Shown piece by piece: positions 52,862-62,046 of a stretch of 64,000 nt of DNA. The position numbers were made by a program, and so were the translations under genes. The stretch is taken from contig NZ_CVTA01000022.1 of NCBI RefSeq assembly GCF_001050035.1, positions 248,001-312,000 on the forward strand, written 5' to 3'. Origin of the DNA: Mycolicibacterium komanii (GTDB taxonomy: Bacteria; Actinomycetota; Actinomycetes; Mycobacteriales; Mycobacteriaceae). The notes below the pieces were generated by a model. The model made no database searches and was not told the origin of the DNA. It saw only the letters and a list, made by a program, of their open reading frames with translations. Position 1 is the first letter of the stretch, and every line of letters begins with the position of its first letter.

Positions 52862-53970
52862 TGGTTTGGTCCTTCCGCGTATGCGTTGCCGAGCCGGGAC
52901 AGCTGTTGTGACGCCGATCCGAGCGCGAGTTCAATCTGCTTGGCCCACAGGAAGTAGCGGGACAGGGGGTAGGTGACGTCGATGCCCATGCCGCCGTGTA
53001 CCTGCTGTGCGGATGCGGTGACCCGCGCTCCTGCCTCGGCGGCCCAGAACTTGGCGATTGCCGCTTCGCGCTCGGCGGGCCTGCCTTCGGCGATCAGCCA
53101 GGCCGCATGCCACATGGTCCAGCGGATCGCTTCGGTGTCGATGAATGCGTCGGCCAACCGCTGTTGTACGGCCTGAAACGATCCGATGGGGCGGCCGAAC
53201 TGCTCACGTTCGCTGGTGTAGGACGCGGCCAGCTTCAGCGCACGGTCGGCGACCCCGACCTGCATCGCGCACAACCCCACCAGCGCTCTGCTGTACAGCG
53301 CGCGGACGATGTCGGCATCGGCTCGCTCGGTCAGCCGCGACCCGATGGCATCGGTCAATTCGACGTCGGCGAAGGGCTCGCCGTTGGTCGTGGGCGCCGG
53401 CGTCACATCTACGCCGGTGTCGTCGGTTTCGACGACGAACAAGCCGGGCCCGTCGTCCGCTGTGGCCGATACGACGATGGCCGACGCGATCTGCGCCGCG
53501 GGCACCAACTCTTTGGCGCCGGTGAGCCGCCAGCCCTGCCCGTCAGCCCGCGCGGTGGTCCGCGGTGCGGTCGGATCCGAGATGGCCGGTTCGGCCAGCG
53601 CCGCGGTCAACAGGGTGCTACCGTCGACCACCCCGGGCAGCCACCGCTTCAGAAGTTCCGAATCGCCGTGCCGGGCAATGGTATCGGCGCCGAGGACGAG
53701 TGTCGCGTACACCGGGACCGGCGCAACGCTGTACCCGACCTCGCTGAGCAGCACACCCAACTCGAGGAAACCACCGCCGCTACCGCCGACGGATTCTGGC
53801 AGCGCGATTCCGAGCAGGTCGGCCGACGCCAATTCGGCCCACAGTGCGGCGTCATAGCGCACCTCGCCCGCTTCGAGCTCGGTCAGATGCTCTGGTGTGG
53901 CGCGGTGCTCGAAGAGCTGCCGGGCGACCTTGGCGACGGTCTCCTGCTCCTCGGTGAAGGTGAAATCCAT
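52858..53970 (-). CDS. Acyl-CoA dehydrogenase, FadE28-like subunit
   Basis: 370 residues. ACAD fold with N-terminal helices (MDFTFTEEQETVAKVARQLFE), a flavin region SEREQFGRPIGSFQAVQQRLAD and C-terminal VHGGMGIDVTYPLSRYF. The helix-G glutamate expected of the catalytic subunit is not evident (RALVGLCAMQVGVADRAL), as in the alpha chains of mycobacterial alpha2-beta2 dehydrogenases. It therefore probably partners the other FadE of this operon. Confidence 0.9.
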   Translation of the reverse strand: MDFTFTEEQETVAKVARQLFEHRATPEHLTELEAGEVRYDAALWAELASADLLGIALPESVGGSGGGFLELGVLLSEVGYSVAPVPVYATLVLGADTIARHGDSELLKRWLPGVVDGSTLLTAALAEPAISDPTAPRTTARADGQGWRLTGAKELVPAAQIASAIVVSATADDGPGLFVVETDDTGVDVTPAPTTNGEPFADVELTDAIGSRLTERADADIVRALYSRALVGLCAMQVGVADRALKLAASYTSEREQFGRPIGSFQAVQQRLADAFIDTEAIRWTMWHAAWLIAEGRPAEREAAIAKFWAAEAGARVTASAQQVHGGMGIDVTYPLSRYFLWAKQIELALGSASQQLSRLGNAYAEGPNQ

Positions 53971-53987
53971 GTGTGGCTTCCTCTAGT

Positions 53988-54401
53988 TCAGCGCGCCGGC
54001 CGAAACTGGTGCAACACCAGCTCTTCCCCGCTTGGCAGTGCCTCAAAGGTCTCGTAGAAGACTTCGACGGGCATTCCGACCTCGATCGCCTCGGGTTCGA
54101 TATTGCAGAGGTTCGACACGATGCGAACGCCTTCGTCGAGTTCGATCAGCGCGACGACGTAGGGATATTCGAGAAAGGGCAGGGGCGGGTACTTCGGCAT
54201 CACAAAGCTGTAGACCGTGCCGCGTCCGCTGGAAACGACGTAGTCCCAACTGAGTGACTGGCAGCCACCGCACATCGGTCGCGGCGGAACGCGGAAGGTC
54301 TTGCAGTCGGTGCAGCGCTGGATGCGGAGCTCGTGCTCCTTGAGACCGGACCAGAAGAACTCCGTGTCCGGACTGATCGAGGGGGCGAGTCTGCTTGCCA
54401 T
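53988..54401 (-). CDS. Stand-alone DUF35/OB-fold zinc-ribbon protein (ChsH2 C-terminal domain equivalent)
   Basis: 137 residues from ATG 54401, overlapping the MaoC stop as TGATG; a TTG at 54404 is alternative. Rubredoxin-like zinc ribbon C-x2-C...C-x2-C in RCTDCKTFRVPPRPMCGGCQSL (about 30-50), then OB-fold (GRGTVYSFVMPKYPPLP). In cholesterol catabolism this domain is fused to ChsH2 and holds Ltp2 active; here it is a separate polypeptide. Confidence 0.9.
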   Translation of the reverse strand: MASRLAPSISPDTEFFWSGLKEHELRIQRCTDCKTFRVPPRPMCGGCQSLSWDYVVSSGRGTVYSFVMPKYPPLPFLEYPYVVALIELDEGVRIVSNLCNIEPEAIEVGMPVEVFYETFEALPSGEELVLHQFRPAR

Positions 54402-54958
54402 CAATCACTCCCACCCGTCTTGAACCGCAGGGTGCGAAACCACTGGCGGCCGATGACGTCGCCGTTCTGATCGCGGTAGGTGGTCACCCATGTGACGAAG
54501 AACCCGTTGCCCATGGCCGTCTTCTTCTCATCGGAGATCGAGTCGAAGACCGTCTCGGAGGTGATCTCGTCTCCCACCCGCGGGTAGCGCTCGATCTCGA
54601 ACTCGGAGTTCGTCGCGATGATGCCGGTGTAGCCGGCGTCGGAGAGAAACTGCAGCGGATTGTCACCCTTCATCTCGATCGGCACACCGCCGCGCTCGTG
54701 GATGCCCTCCAGCTTCGGTGGCGGCATCGTCCACGTCTGCAGCATCACCGGCGGTGACACGATGTCGCCGTAGCGGGAGTTCTTCGCGAACTCGGGGTCG
54801 AGGTAGGCCGGGTTCATGTCACCCAGGGCATACGCCCAGTGCCGGATCATCGCGGCGTTCACCGGATCCGGTGCGCGCACCGGCTTGCCGACGCCGTCGG
54901 TGGGCTTGCCGATGAGCGCGTCGAGGCGTTCGCGCAGTTCGTCTTTCGCTGTGGTCAC
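54401..54958 (-). CDS. ChsH2-like MaoC hydratase subunit (N-terminal domain only)
   Basis: 185 residues, GTG start. Matches the N-terminal MaoC-like half of ChsH2: PDPVNAAMIRHWAYALGDMNPAYLDPEFA and VSPPVMLQTWTMP (two blocks), with FEIERYPRVGDEITSETVF. The DUF35 half is encoded by the next gene in a different frame, coupled by TGATG. Should form the heteromeric enoyl-CoA hydratase with the ChsH1-like protein. Confidence 0.87.
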   Translation of the reverse strand: MTTAKDELRERLDALIGKPTDGVGKPVRAPDPVNAAMIRHWAYALGDMNPAYLDPEFAKNSRYGDIVSPPVMLQTWTMPPPKLEGIHERGGVPIEMKGDNPLQFLSDAGYTGIIATNSEFEIERYPRVGDEITSETVFDSISDEKKTAMGNGFFVTWVTTYRDQNGDVIGRQWFRTLRFKTGGSD

Positions 54959-54973
54959 TGCTGGTTTCCTTTC

Positions 54974-56155
54974 TCAGGACGCTCGCATGTCGCGGGGTGC
55001 GCGTGGCATCCCGAGGCCCGCCATGGCGATGATGTCTCGTTGCAGTTCGTTTGCGCCGCCGCCGAAGGTATTGATGACGGCCAGGCGGTAGGCGCTTTCG
55101 AGTTCACCCTTCAGAGGCGCGTCGGAGCCCTTCCGGGTGCCCGCCTGACCGACGACGTCGAGGAGCTCGCGGGCCACCTGCTGTGTCAGTTCAGTTCCGA
55201 AAACCTTTGCCGCGGAAGCCTCTCCCATACCGAGTGCGCCGGAGCTCATGCTGCTGTTGACCCGCAGGTTCAACAACCGGTAGGCAGCGACCTGTGCCTC
55301 GACGCGCGCGAGGGCCTGTTGGACCCACGGCTGGTCGATGACGCGTCCGCCGTCCAGCGGTGTGGTCCTGGCCCATTCCACGGTCTTGGCGAACAACGGT
55401 TCCAGCGCGCCGAGGTTGCCGAGCGCGGCGCGCTCCAGATTCAGCTGGTTGGTCACCAGCTTCCAGCCTTGGTTCTCACCGAGTACGATCGCGCTCTCGG
55501 GTACCCGCACGTCGTCGTAGAACGTGTAATAGGTCGACACACCGGGCATGGTGTGCAGTGGTTTCCATGAGAACCCCGGCGAGTCAGTGGGCACGATGAA
55601 CACGGTGATGCCCTTGTGTTTCTTGGCTTCTGGATCGGTGCGCGCCGCGAGCCAGATGTAGTCGGCGAACTCCGCGCCGCTGGTGAACATCTTCGAGCCG
55701 TTGATGACGAACTCATTGCCGTCGCGCACCGCGGTCGTCCGCAGCGAGGCGAGGTCGCTTCCCGCGCCTGGCTCGGAGTAACCGATCGCGAAGTCGACGG
55801 TGCCCTTGAGTATTGCGGGAAGGAACTTCTGCTTCTGTTCCTCGGTGCCGTACTGGATCAGAGTGGGTCCGACGGTGTTGAGCGTGATCATCGGCAACGG
55901 CGCATGCGCGCGGCGCGCCTCCTCGCTGAAGATGTACTGCTCCAGCGCGGTCAGCCCCCGTCCGCCGTATTCCACGGGCCACGCGACGCCGAGCAGACCG
56001 GCCTCGCCGAGCGCGCGCCTGCATTCGGTCATCGCTGCGCCACCCTCCATCAGGCCGGAGACCGCCGCACGCCGCTCGGGGGTCATCACCGCCTCGAGGC
56101 GCTCCCGGAACTCCGCGCGGAGTCGCTCTTGTTCGGGGGTGTAGTCGAAGTCCAT
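54974..56155 (-). CDS. Acyl-CoA dehydrogenase, FadE29-like subunit
   Basis: 393 residues from ATG 56155 (TGATG overlap with the P450 stop); upstream open frame rejected. FADs motifs AIGYSEPGAGSDLASLRTTA and FYDDVRVPESAIVLGENQGW, a probable catalytic Glu in NLERAAL on helix G, and the FadE29-type end FGGGANELQRDIIAMAGLGMPR. Probably the catalytic beta chain paired with the FadE28-like protein. Confidence 0.92.
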   Translation of the reverse strand: MDFDYTPEQERLRAEFRERLEAVMTPERRAAVSGLMEGGAAMTECRRALGEAGLLGVAWPVEYGGRGLTALEQYIFSEEARRAHAPLPMITLNTVGPTLIQYGTEEQKQKFLPAILKGTVDFAIGYSEPGAGSDLASLRTTAVRDGNEFVINGSKMFTSGAEFADYIWLAARTDPEAKKHKGITVFIVPTDSPGFSWKPLHTMPGVSTYYTFYDDVRVPESAIVLGENQGWKLVTNQLNLERAALGNLGALEPLFAKTVEWARTTPLDGGRVIDQPWVQQALARVEAQVAAYRLLNLRVNSSMSSGALGMGEASAAKVFGTELTQQVARELLDVVGQAGTRKGSDAPLKGELESAYRLAVINTFGGGANELQRDIIAMAGLGMPRAPRDMRAS

Positions 56156-57369
56156 CACACACTCGCTTTCAGGCGCACCGGCATGCGTTTGACGCCCGGC
56201 ACCATGGTGGCGCGCAGGCGGGTCACGTCCCCGGTCAGCTCGATGCTCGGATAGGTACCGAAGAGCACCTCGAACATGATCCTGGCCTCGAGCCGTGCCA
56301 GTTGAGCGCCCAGACACGCATGTTCCCCGGCGCCGAAGGCGATGTGCGGGTTCGGGTTCCGGGTGATGTCGAATTCCTCGCTTGTCGGTCCGAAGATCTC
56401 CTCATCGCGGTTGGCCGCGCCGTACAGCATCACCACCGTGTCGCCGGCCTGAATCTTCTGCCCGCGGATCTCGACGTCGGCGGTCGCCCTTCGCGCCATG
56501 TGCGTCACCGGACTGGTGAAGCGCAGCATCTCCTCGACAGCGCATGTCAGCAGCGACGGGTCCGAACGAAGCAGTGCGAACTGATCGGGATGATCCAGCA
56601 GCACTGCCGTACCGAGCGCGATGAGGTTGCGGGTGGTCTCGTTCCCGGCCACCAGGAGAAGGAAGGAGAAGTTGAGCAGATCTGCATCGGTGAGGCGCTC
56701 CCCGTCGACTTCGGCGGCGGCCAGGATGCTCAACAGATCGTCTTGTCCGGAGACCTCGCCGGAGCGCCGAGCCTCGATCAGCTTGGTGAAGTATTCGTAC
56801 AGCTGACCGAGCGCCACCAGGTGATCCAGCTCGATGTCCGGGTCGGCGGTGCCGACGGCGGCATCGGACCAGGTGCGAAACTTCTCCCAGTCTTCCGGTG
56901 CGGCGCCGAGCATTTCGGCGATCATCCGGGTGGGCAGGGGAGACGCGATCTCTTCGGCGAATTCGTACTCGCGGGAGGGGTCGATGCCGTTGACTATGCC
57001 GTCGACGATCCGCCGGATCGTAGGCTCCAGCAACGACACCTGACGGCGGGTGAACCCCGCGTTGATGAGCTTGCGCAGCTGCCGGTGCCGCGGCGGATCG
57101 GTGAAGATCAGGTTGCCTTCCTGGACAGGCTCGGGCTGGGTGGGATCGGGAATGGTGATGCCGTGCGTCGACGAGAACAACATCGGGTGGCCCGAGACGA
57201 AGCGCACGTCCTCGTACTTGGTCAGCGCCCAGAAGTTCGTGACGTCGTTCCACACCACCGGAGTCGTCGCACGCAGTTCCCGGTAGGCCGGGTACGGGTC
57301 GCCGGCGTAGAAGTCCGGAGAGTGCAAAGGATGAGCAGAGGTGGGGCGGGGCGTGGATTCGATGGACAC
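56155..57369 (-). CDS. Cytochrome P450 (D), first gene of the igr-like operon
   Basis: 404 residues from GTG 57369 (GAGGAGA six bases upstream; open frame to 57414). I-helix LVAGNETTRNL, ExxR in EEMLRFT, haem loop FGAGEHACLGAQLAR. Occupies the position of CYP125 in the cholesterol igr operon, which oxidises the side-chain terminus, but family membership cannot be set by eye. Divergent from an aldehyde dehydrogenase 237 bp away. Confidence 0.94.
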   Translation of the reverse strand: MSIESTPRPTSAHPLHSPDFYAGDPYPAYRELRATTPVVWNDVTNFWALTKYEDVRFVSGHPMLFSSTHGITIPDPTQPEPVQEGNLIFTDPPRHRQLRKLINAGFTRRQVSLLEPTIRRIVDGIVNGIDPSREYEFAEEIASPLPTRMIAEMLGAAPEDWEKFRTWSDAAVGTADPDIELDHLVALGQLYEYFTKLIEARRSGEVSGQDDLLSILAAAEVDGERLTDADLLNFSFLLLVAGNETTRNLIALGTAVLLDHPDQFALLRSDPSLLTCAVEEMLRFTSPVTHMARRATADVEIRGQKIQAGDTVVMLYGAANRDEEIFGPTSEEFDITRNPNPHIAFGAGEHACLGAQLARLEARIMFEVLFGTYPSIELTGDVTRLRATMVPGVKRMPVRLKASV

Positions 57370-57606
57370 GCAGGCTCTCCTCAACACATTGGGAATCGGA
57401 CAAATCAGATGCAAATGTCCGGTAAGACTGTGTCTACAGCACGTGAGATCGGTGTGTCAATGCGCATCGCCGCAGGACAGCGGCCCCAAACGTTGACTCG
57501 GCGACCCTGGCCGGTGTACACACAAGGCGCCGATGTCGGGTATTTCGAGACTCAGAGAGACGCCTCGACGGCCCACAGCCGTAAACCAGGAAGGTCCAGT
57601 GATCTG
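57370..57606. promoter_or_regulatory. Divergent promoter region of P450 (D) operon and ALDH
   Basis: 237 bp without a supported gene. It holds GGACA (57398-57402) and TGTCC inverted 13 bp apart, and a partial half-site GGGAAT, but no full GRNAAY-N4-RTTNYC site. Likely contains the start sites of both flanking units and perhaps the operator of the TetR encoded at the end of the operon. Confidence 0.4.
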
Positions 57607-59064
57607 ATGGCCGCATCCACCCTCGTCGACGACTATGACCTCTACATCAACGGCAGTTGGGTGAAGCCGGAAGGCGGGCGATACGACGTCATCGATCCGG
57701 CCACCGAGGCTGTGATCGCGTCGGCGCCCGATCCCGGGGTGGCGCAGGTCGAACAGGCGATCGCCGCCGCGCGAAGCGCGTTCGACACCGGGCCGTGGGC
57801 GACGGCCACACCGCAGGAGCGGTCCCGGTGCCTGCAGCAGTTGAGCGATGCGTTGCTCGCCCACGGCGACGAGATCTACGCGCTCGCGCAGTCCGAGTGG
57901 GGTTGCACAGCAAACGAACGGCTGATCCACGTCGACGGTCCCGCATTCATGGCTGGGCACTCCGCCGAGCTCGCGCTCGAACCGGCGGAGGCGCCGATGG
58001 ACGCATGGGGGGCGGCGGGCACCACGCTGTTGCGGTACGAACCTCTCGGCGTGGTGGCGATCATGACGCCGTGGAACTTCCCCCACACCCTCAACGTGAT
58101 GAAAGTGGGTGCGGCGCTGGCCGCGGGAAACACCGTCGTGCTGAAACCGTCGCCACTGACCCCGCTCGCCGGACTGGCCCTGGCACGGATCATCGACAGC
58201 GAGACCGACATCCCACCCGGAGTCGTCAACGTCGTCACACCTACCGGCATCGATGCGAGCAAGGCGCTGACCCTGGACCCGCGGGTGGACATGGTGAGCT
58301 TCACCGGCAGCTCTGCGGTCGGCCGCGACGTGATGGCGGGCGCGGCTAGGACGATGAAACGGATCCTGCTCGAATGTGGCGGCAAGTCGGCGTCGGTTCT
58401 GCTCGACGATGTCGAGGTCACCGACGAGCTGCTGGAACGGCTGTTGTTCGAGGGGTGCACGCTGCATGCGGGGCAGGCGTGCATCCTCAACAGCCGACTC
58501 GTGGTGCCCGCCGCACTGCACGACGAGGTCGTCACCCGGCTCGCCGACCTGGCGCGCGCCGTGACGGTCGGCAATCCCGCCGACGACGGGGTGGACATGG
58601 GGCCCCTGATCAGCAGGGAGCACCTCGAGCGGGTGGAGGGCTTCGTCCGACGGGCCGAGTCCGATGGCGCGAAGGTGGTGGCGGGTGGCGGTCGTCCCGA
58701 AAACCACTCGGGTGGGTTCTATTTCGAGCCGACGATACTGACCGACACCGGCCCCGATTCGTACATCGCGCAGGAGGAGGTGTTCGGGCCGGTGTTGACC
58801 GTCCTGCGCTATGACGGCGACGACGAGGCGGTGGCCGTGGCGAACAACTCGGCGTACGGGCTCGGCGGTGCGATATGGGGCGCCGATGTCGAACGCGCCG
58901 TCGGCATCGCACGACGCATCAGGACGGGCCAGGTCTCGATCAACGGCACCATCCCCGGCGACGCGCCCTTCGGGGGTTTCAAGCAGAGCGGGATCGGGCG
59001 TGAGGGCGGCGTGATGGGCCTGCGCGCATATATGGAGCCCAAGGCAATCGGGGTTCCGGCGTGA
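57607..59064 (+). CDS. Aldehyde dehydrogenase
   Basis: 485 residues from ATG 57607, which starts the ALDH fold (LVDDYDLYINGSWVKPEGG) and has AGGAAGG upstream; the long open frame from 56302 is antisense to the P450 gene. TPWNFPHTLNVMKVG, FTGSSAVGR, catalytic Glu in LECGGKS, catalytic Cys in AGQACILNSR. Oxidises an aldehyde, probably the product of a P450-initiated chain oxidation. Confidence 0.94.
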   Translation: MAASTLVDDYDLYINGSWVKPEGGRYDVIDPATEAVIASAPDPGVAQVEQAIAAARSAFDTGPWATATPQERSRCLQQLSDALLAHGDEIYALAQSEWGCTANERLIHVDGPAFMAGHSAELALEPAEAPMDAWGAAGTTLLRYEPLGVVAIMTPWNFPHTLNVMKVGAALAAGNTVVLKPSPLTPLAGLALARIIDSETDIPPGVVNVVTPTGIDASKALTLDPRVDMVSFTGSSAVGRDVMAGAARTMKRILLECGGKSASVLLDDVEVTDELLERLLFEGCTLHAGQACILNSRLVVPAALHDEVVTRLADLARAVTVGNPADDGVDMGPLISREHLERVEGFVRRAESDGAKVVAGGGRPENHSGGFYFEPTILTDTGPDSYIAQEEVFGPVLTVLRYDGDDEAVAVANNSAYGLGGAIWGADVERAVGIARRIRTGQVSINGTIPGDAPFGGFKQSGIGREGGVMGLRAYMEPKAIGVPA

Positions 59065-59152
59065 GCCCCGAAGGCGACGACGCGCGAGCATCGCAGCGAG
59101 TACCGCAGGAACGAGGAACGCAGCGAGGAGCCCAGCGGGGAGGAGTCGAGGC
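59065..59152. repeat. Degenerate GCAGCGAG-rich spacer
   Basis: The 88-bp gap between the ALDH and CoA-transferase genes contains repeated GCAGCGAG and GGAACGAGGAACG motifs, resembling dispersed low-complexity repeats common in mycobacteria. It ends in GGGGAGGAG, the ribosome site of the next gene. Confidence 0.45.
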
Positions 59153-61567
59153 GTGAGCGACGCTTGCGAGCGAACCATCGATCCGGGCGAAGCCCTGGCC
59201 GGACTGCGGGTCGTCGAACTGGGCGGCGACATCGCGGCACCGTACTGCACCAAGCTGCTGGCCGACCTCGGCGCTGAGGTGTGCAAGATCGAGCCGCCGA
59301 CGGGTGATCCGCTGCGCGCGTGGGGGCCGTTTCGCGGGGGCTCGCAGGAGCACGGCGGGTTGTTCGAGTACCTCAACGCCGGAAAGCGCGGTCTGACACT
59401 GGATTTGCGCACCGCAGCCGGCATTGAACAAGCTCACGAACTGATCTCCGGGGCCGACCTACTGGTCGAGGATCTGCCCGCCGGATCGGCCGAGCGATTC
59501 GACTGGGGCCTCGATCGCGATTCACTGCAACAGATCAACAGCGACCTTGTCGTCGTGAGGGTCTCGGACTACGGGCAGGAGGGGCCCCGGCGCGACCAGC
59601 CGTCGACGTCACTGACGCTGCAAGCGGCGTCGGGCTGGGTGAATCTGAGGGAGTTCGGCCGACCGCCTGTGCAGGCCGGAGCGCGCATACCGGAGTACAT
59701 CGCGGGAGGCTACGCGGCGCTCGCGGCGCTGACCGCCCTGCGCATCGCGGACGCCGAACCGGGTCGGCTCGTGGAGGCCGACGTCTCGGCGTTCGAGTCG
59801 TTGTTGTGCACGCTGCCCTACCCGATGCTGATGGCCGAGCGGCTGAAAAGCATGGGGCTGCCGACGAATTCGAAGGCCGCACCGATGCTGGGCATCGTAC
59901 GCGCGGCCGACGGCTGGATCGGCATCAACTGTCTGACCGGTCAGCACTGGCTCGACGTCTGCGCGATGATGGGGCTCCCCGAATTCGGCGAACACCAGCT
60001 CGCGATCATGTTGGGCGGGCCCGAGCGCGATGAGTTCTTCGCGAAGGCGCAGCCCTGGTTGGACTCGATCTCCGTCGGCGACCTCGTCGAGCTGAGTCAG
60101 GCCATGCGGATTCCGGCCGCGCCCATCAACGACGGCTCGTCGATTGAGGACTGCCCGCAATACCGCGACCGCGGCTTCTTCGTCGACGGCGGGCCCGAGG
60201 ATGCGCGGTTTCGACGGCCGGGGGCACCGTTCCGGTTGTCGAGGACGCCAGTGGGTGCGCCGCGGCCCGCCCCGACCCTCGGGACGACGGGAGTCACACG
60301 GTGGGAGACGCCGGAGCAGCGCAAGGCTGAAGCCGAAAGCGATGCATCGCAACCGTTCGCGGGACTGAAAGTCTTTGACCTCAGCACGTTCTGGGCCGGA
60401 GCGTATCTCACCTGCTATCTCGGCGCGTTCGGTGCCGACGTCGTCAAGGTCGAGTCGATTCAGCGCCCCGACGGGCACCGGTACTCGGGTTCGCTATTGC
60501 GCAACAGCGACGATTGGTACGAGATCGGGCCGTTGTGGCAGGGCACGAACCTCAACAAGCGCGACATCACCCTTGACCTCGGTACCGAGGCCGGCCGGGA
60601 ATTGGCGTTGCGCCTCGCCGCCGATGCCGATGTGGTGATCGAGAACTTCTCGCCGCGAGTGGTCGAACAATTCGGTTTGGACTACGACTCACTGGCCCAG
60701 ATCAATCCGGATGTGGTCATGGTTCGCATGCCCGGGTTCGGCCTCGAGGGTCCGTGGCGGGACTACGTCGGATGGGCCCTGAACATCGAACAGCTGGCCG
60801 GAATGTCCGCGGTGACCGGCTACGCCGACGGCCCCCCGTGCAACCTGCAGGGTCCGGCCGACCCGATCGCAGGCGTTCACGCCACGGTGGCGCTCCTCGC
60901 AGCGCTCGAACACCGGCGCCGAACCGGTGAGGGCCAGCTGATCGAGGTGGCGCAGATCGAGGTCGGGGCGGCGGTGACGGCCGAACCCGTCATCGAGTAT
61001 TCGTTGACGGGACGTGTGCGCGAGCGCGAGGGCAATCGGCACCGCCGATACGCACAGGGCGTCTATCCCGCTGCCGGAGAGGATGATTGGGTGGCATTGT
61101 CGGTGCGCGACGACGCCGATTGGGCCGTAGTGACCGACGCGATCGGTCGCCCCGAATTGCGCGACGATCCGAGATTCGCGTCGGTGGAGGCGCGGTTACA
61201 GCATTACGACGAGTTCGACGAGGTGATCGCGGAGTGCGCGGCCACGCGGAAGGCCGACGAACTCGCAGAAGCGTTGCTTCAACGCGGTGTGCCGGCGCAG
61301 CGGCTGATGACCGCCGACCGGATGTACGAAGTCGACCAACTCGATGCACGCGGGTTCTACGAAGACCTGGACCATCGGATCGCCGGCCGGCAGCGGTACC
61401 CCGGATGGCCGTTCCGGATCACGCCGGGGCCGTCGCGCCACCACCGCACCCCGTCACCGACTCTCGGGCAAGACAACGACGAAGTACTCGGCGAACTGGG
61501 TCTGACAGGGGAGGAGATCGCCGCCCTGCGCGAGCGACGCGTCATCGGTGAACGCCTGTTGGAGTGA
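59153..61567 (+). CDS. Tandem-fused CaiB/BaiF CoA-transferase
   Basis: 804 residues, GTG with GGAGGAG. Two full class III CoA-transferase units: about 10-390 (LAGLRVVELGGDIAAPYC) and about 400-795 (FAGLKVFDLSTFWAGAYLTCYLGAFGADVVKVE in two blocks). In each half the position normally holding the catalytic Asp is changed (RRDQPSTSLTLQAASGW; WRDYVGWALNIEQLAG), so activity may rely on another residue. The protein would form intramolecularly the interlocked dimer of the family. Downstream of the aldehyde dehydrogenase. Confidence 0.87.
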   Translation: MSDACERTIDPGEALAGLRVVELGGDIAAPYCTKLLADLGAEVCKIEPPTGDPLRAWGPFRGGSQEHGGLFEYLNAGKRGLTLDLRTAAGIEQAHELISGADLLVEDLPAGSAERFDWGLDRDSLQQINSDLVVVRVSDYGQEGPRRDQPSTSLTLQAASGWVNLREFGRPPVQAGARIPEYIAGGYAALAALTALRIADAEPGRLVEADVSAFESLLCTLPYPMLMAERLKSMGLPTNSKAAPMLGIVRAADGWIGINCLTGQHWLDVCAMMGLPEFGEHQLAIMLGGPERDEFFAKAQPWLDSISVGDLVELSQAMRIPAAPINDGSSIEDCPQYRDRGFFVDGGPEDARFRRPGAPFRLSRTPVGAPRPAPTLGTTGVTRWETPEQRKAEAESDASQPFAGLKVFDLSTFWAGAYLTCYLGAFGADVVKVESIQRPDGHRYSGSLLRNSDDWYEIGPLWQGTNLNKRDITLDLGTEAGRELALRLAADADVVIENFSPRVVEQFGLDYDSLAQINPDVVMVRMPGFGLEGPWRDYVGWALNIEQLAGMSAVTGYADGPPCNLQGPADPIAGVHATVALLAALEHRRRTGEGQLIEVAQIEVGAAVTAEPVIEYSLTGRVREREGNRHRRYAQGVYPAAGEDDWVALSVRDDADWAVVTDAIGRPELRDDPRFASVEARLQHYDEFDEVIAECAATRKADELAEALLQRGVPAQRLMTADRMYEVDQLDARGFYEDLDHRIAGRQRYPGWPFRITPGPSRHHRTPSPTLGQDNDEVLGELGLTGEEIAALRERRVIGERLLE

Positions 61568-61572
61568 TGCTT

Positions 61573-62046
61573 TCAGTCGACCATCGCGGCGATGGTGTCG
61601 ACGACGCAGGCCGGCCGTTCGGAGCCCTCGACCTCGACGGTGACCCGCACCGTGGCCCGCGCGCCGTTGTTGGTGCGGTCCACCTTGATCAGTTCCGCAC
61701 CCGCGCGGATGCGTGAGTCGACGGGCACGGGCGCCGGAAACCGAAGTTTGTCCACGCCGTAATTCACTTGCATCGACAAGCCGGTCACCTTGTAGATCTG
61801 TTGGACGAGGATCGGCACCAACGACAGGGTTAGATAGCCGTGGGCAATAGTTTTGCCGTACGGCCCTTTCGCCGCCTTCTCGGCGTCCACGTGGATCCAC
61901 TGGTGGTCACCCGTCGCCTCGGCGAACAGGTCGATCTCTTTCTGGGTGACCTCGCGCCAATCGCTGTACCCCAGATGCTCGCCCACATGCTCTTCGAAGG
62001 CGGCGATCCCGTTGTACTCCGTCGGCGAAGCGGTCGTCTGGTTCAC
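61573..62046 (-). CDS. MaoC-family (R)-enoyl-CoA hydratase (Rv0130/HtdZ-like)
   Basis: 157 residues, single hot-dog fold. Hydratase-2 motif ATGDHQWIHVDAEKAAKGPYG (catalytic Asp48 and His53) followed by TIAHGYLTLSLVP. It hydrates trans-2-enoyl-CoA. ATG overlaps the amidohydrolase stop, so the two are coupled. Convergent with the fused CoA-transferase, 5 bp apart. Confidence 0.9.
   Translation of the reverse strand: MNQTTASPTEYNGIAAFEEHVGEHLGYSDWREVTQKEIDLFAEATGDHQWIHVDAEKAAKGPYGKTIAHGYLTLSLVPILVQQIYKVTGLSMQVNYGVDKLRFPAPVPVDSRIRAGAELIKVDRTNNGARATVRVTVEVEGSERPACVVDTIAAMVD

Noticed and set aside
53988..54958. Frameshifted single chsH2 gene
   Set aside because: The MaoC and DUF35 frames are each complete with their own start and stop, joined by a TGATG coupling; this looks like two designed genes.
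57457..59424. 655-codon open frame antisense to the aldehyde dehydrogenase and CoA-transferase starts
   Set aside because: Composition artefact: rich in Arg, His and Val with no family resemblance, and both sense genes show catalytic motifs.
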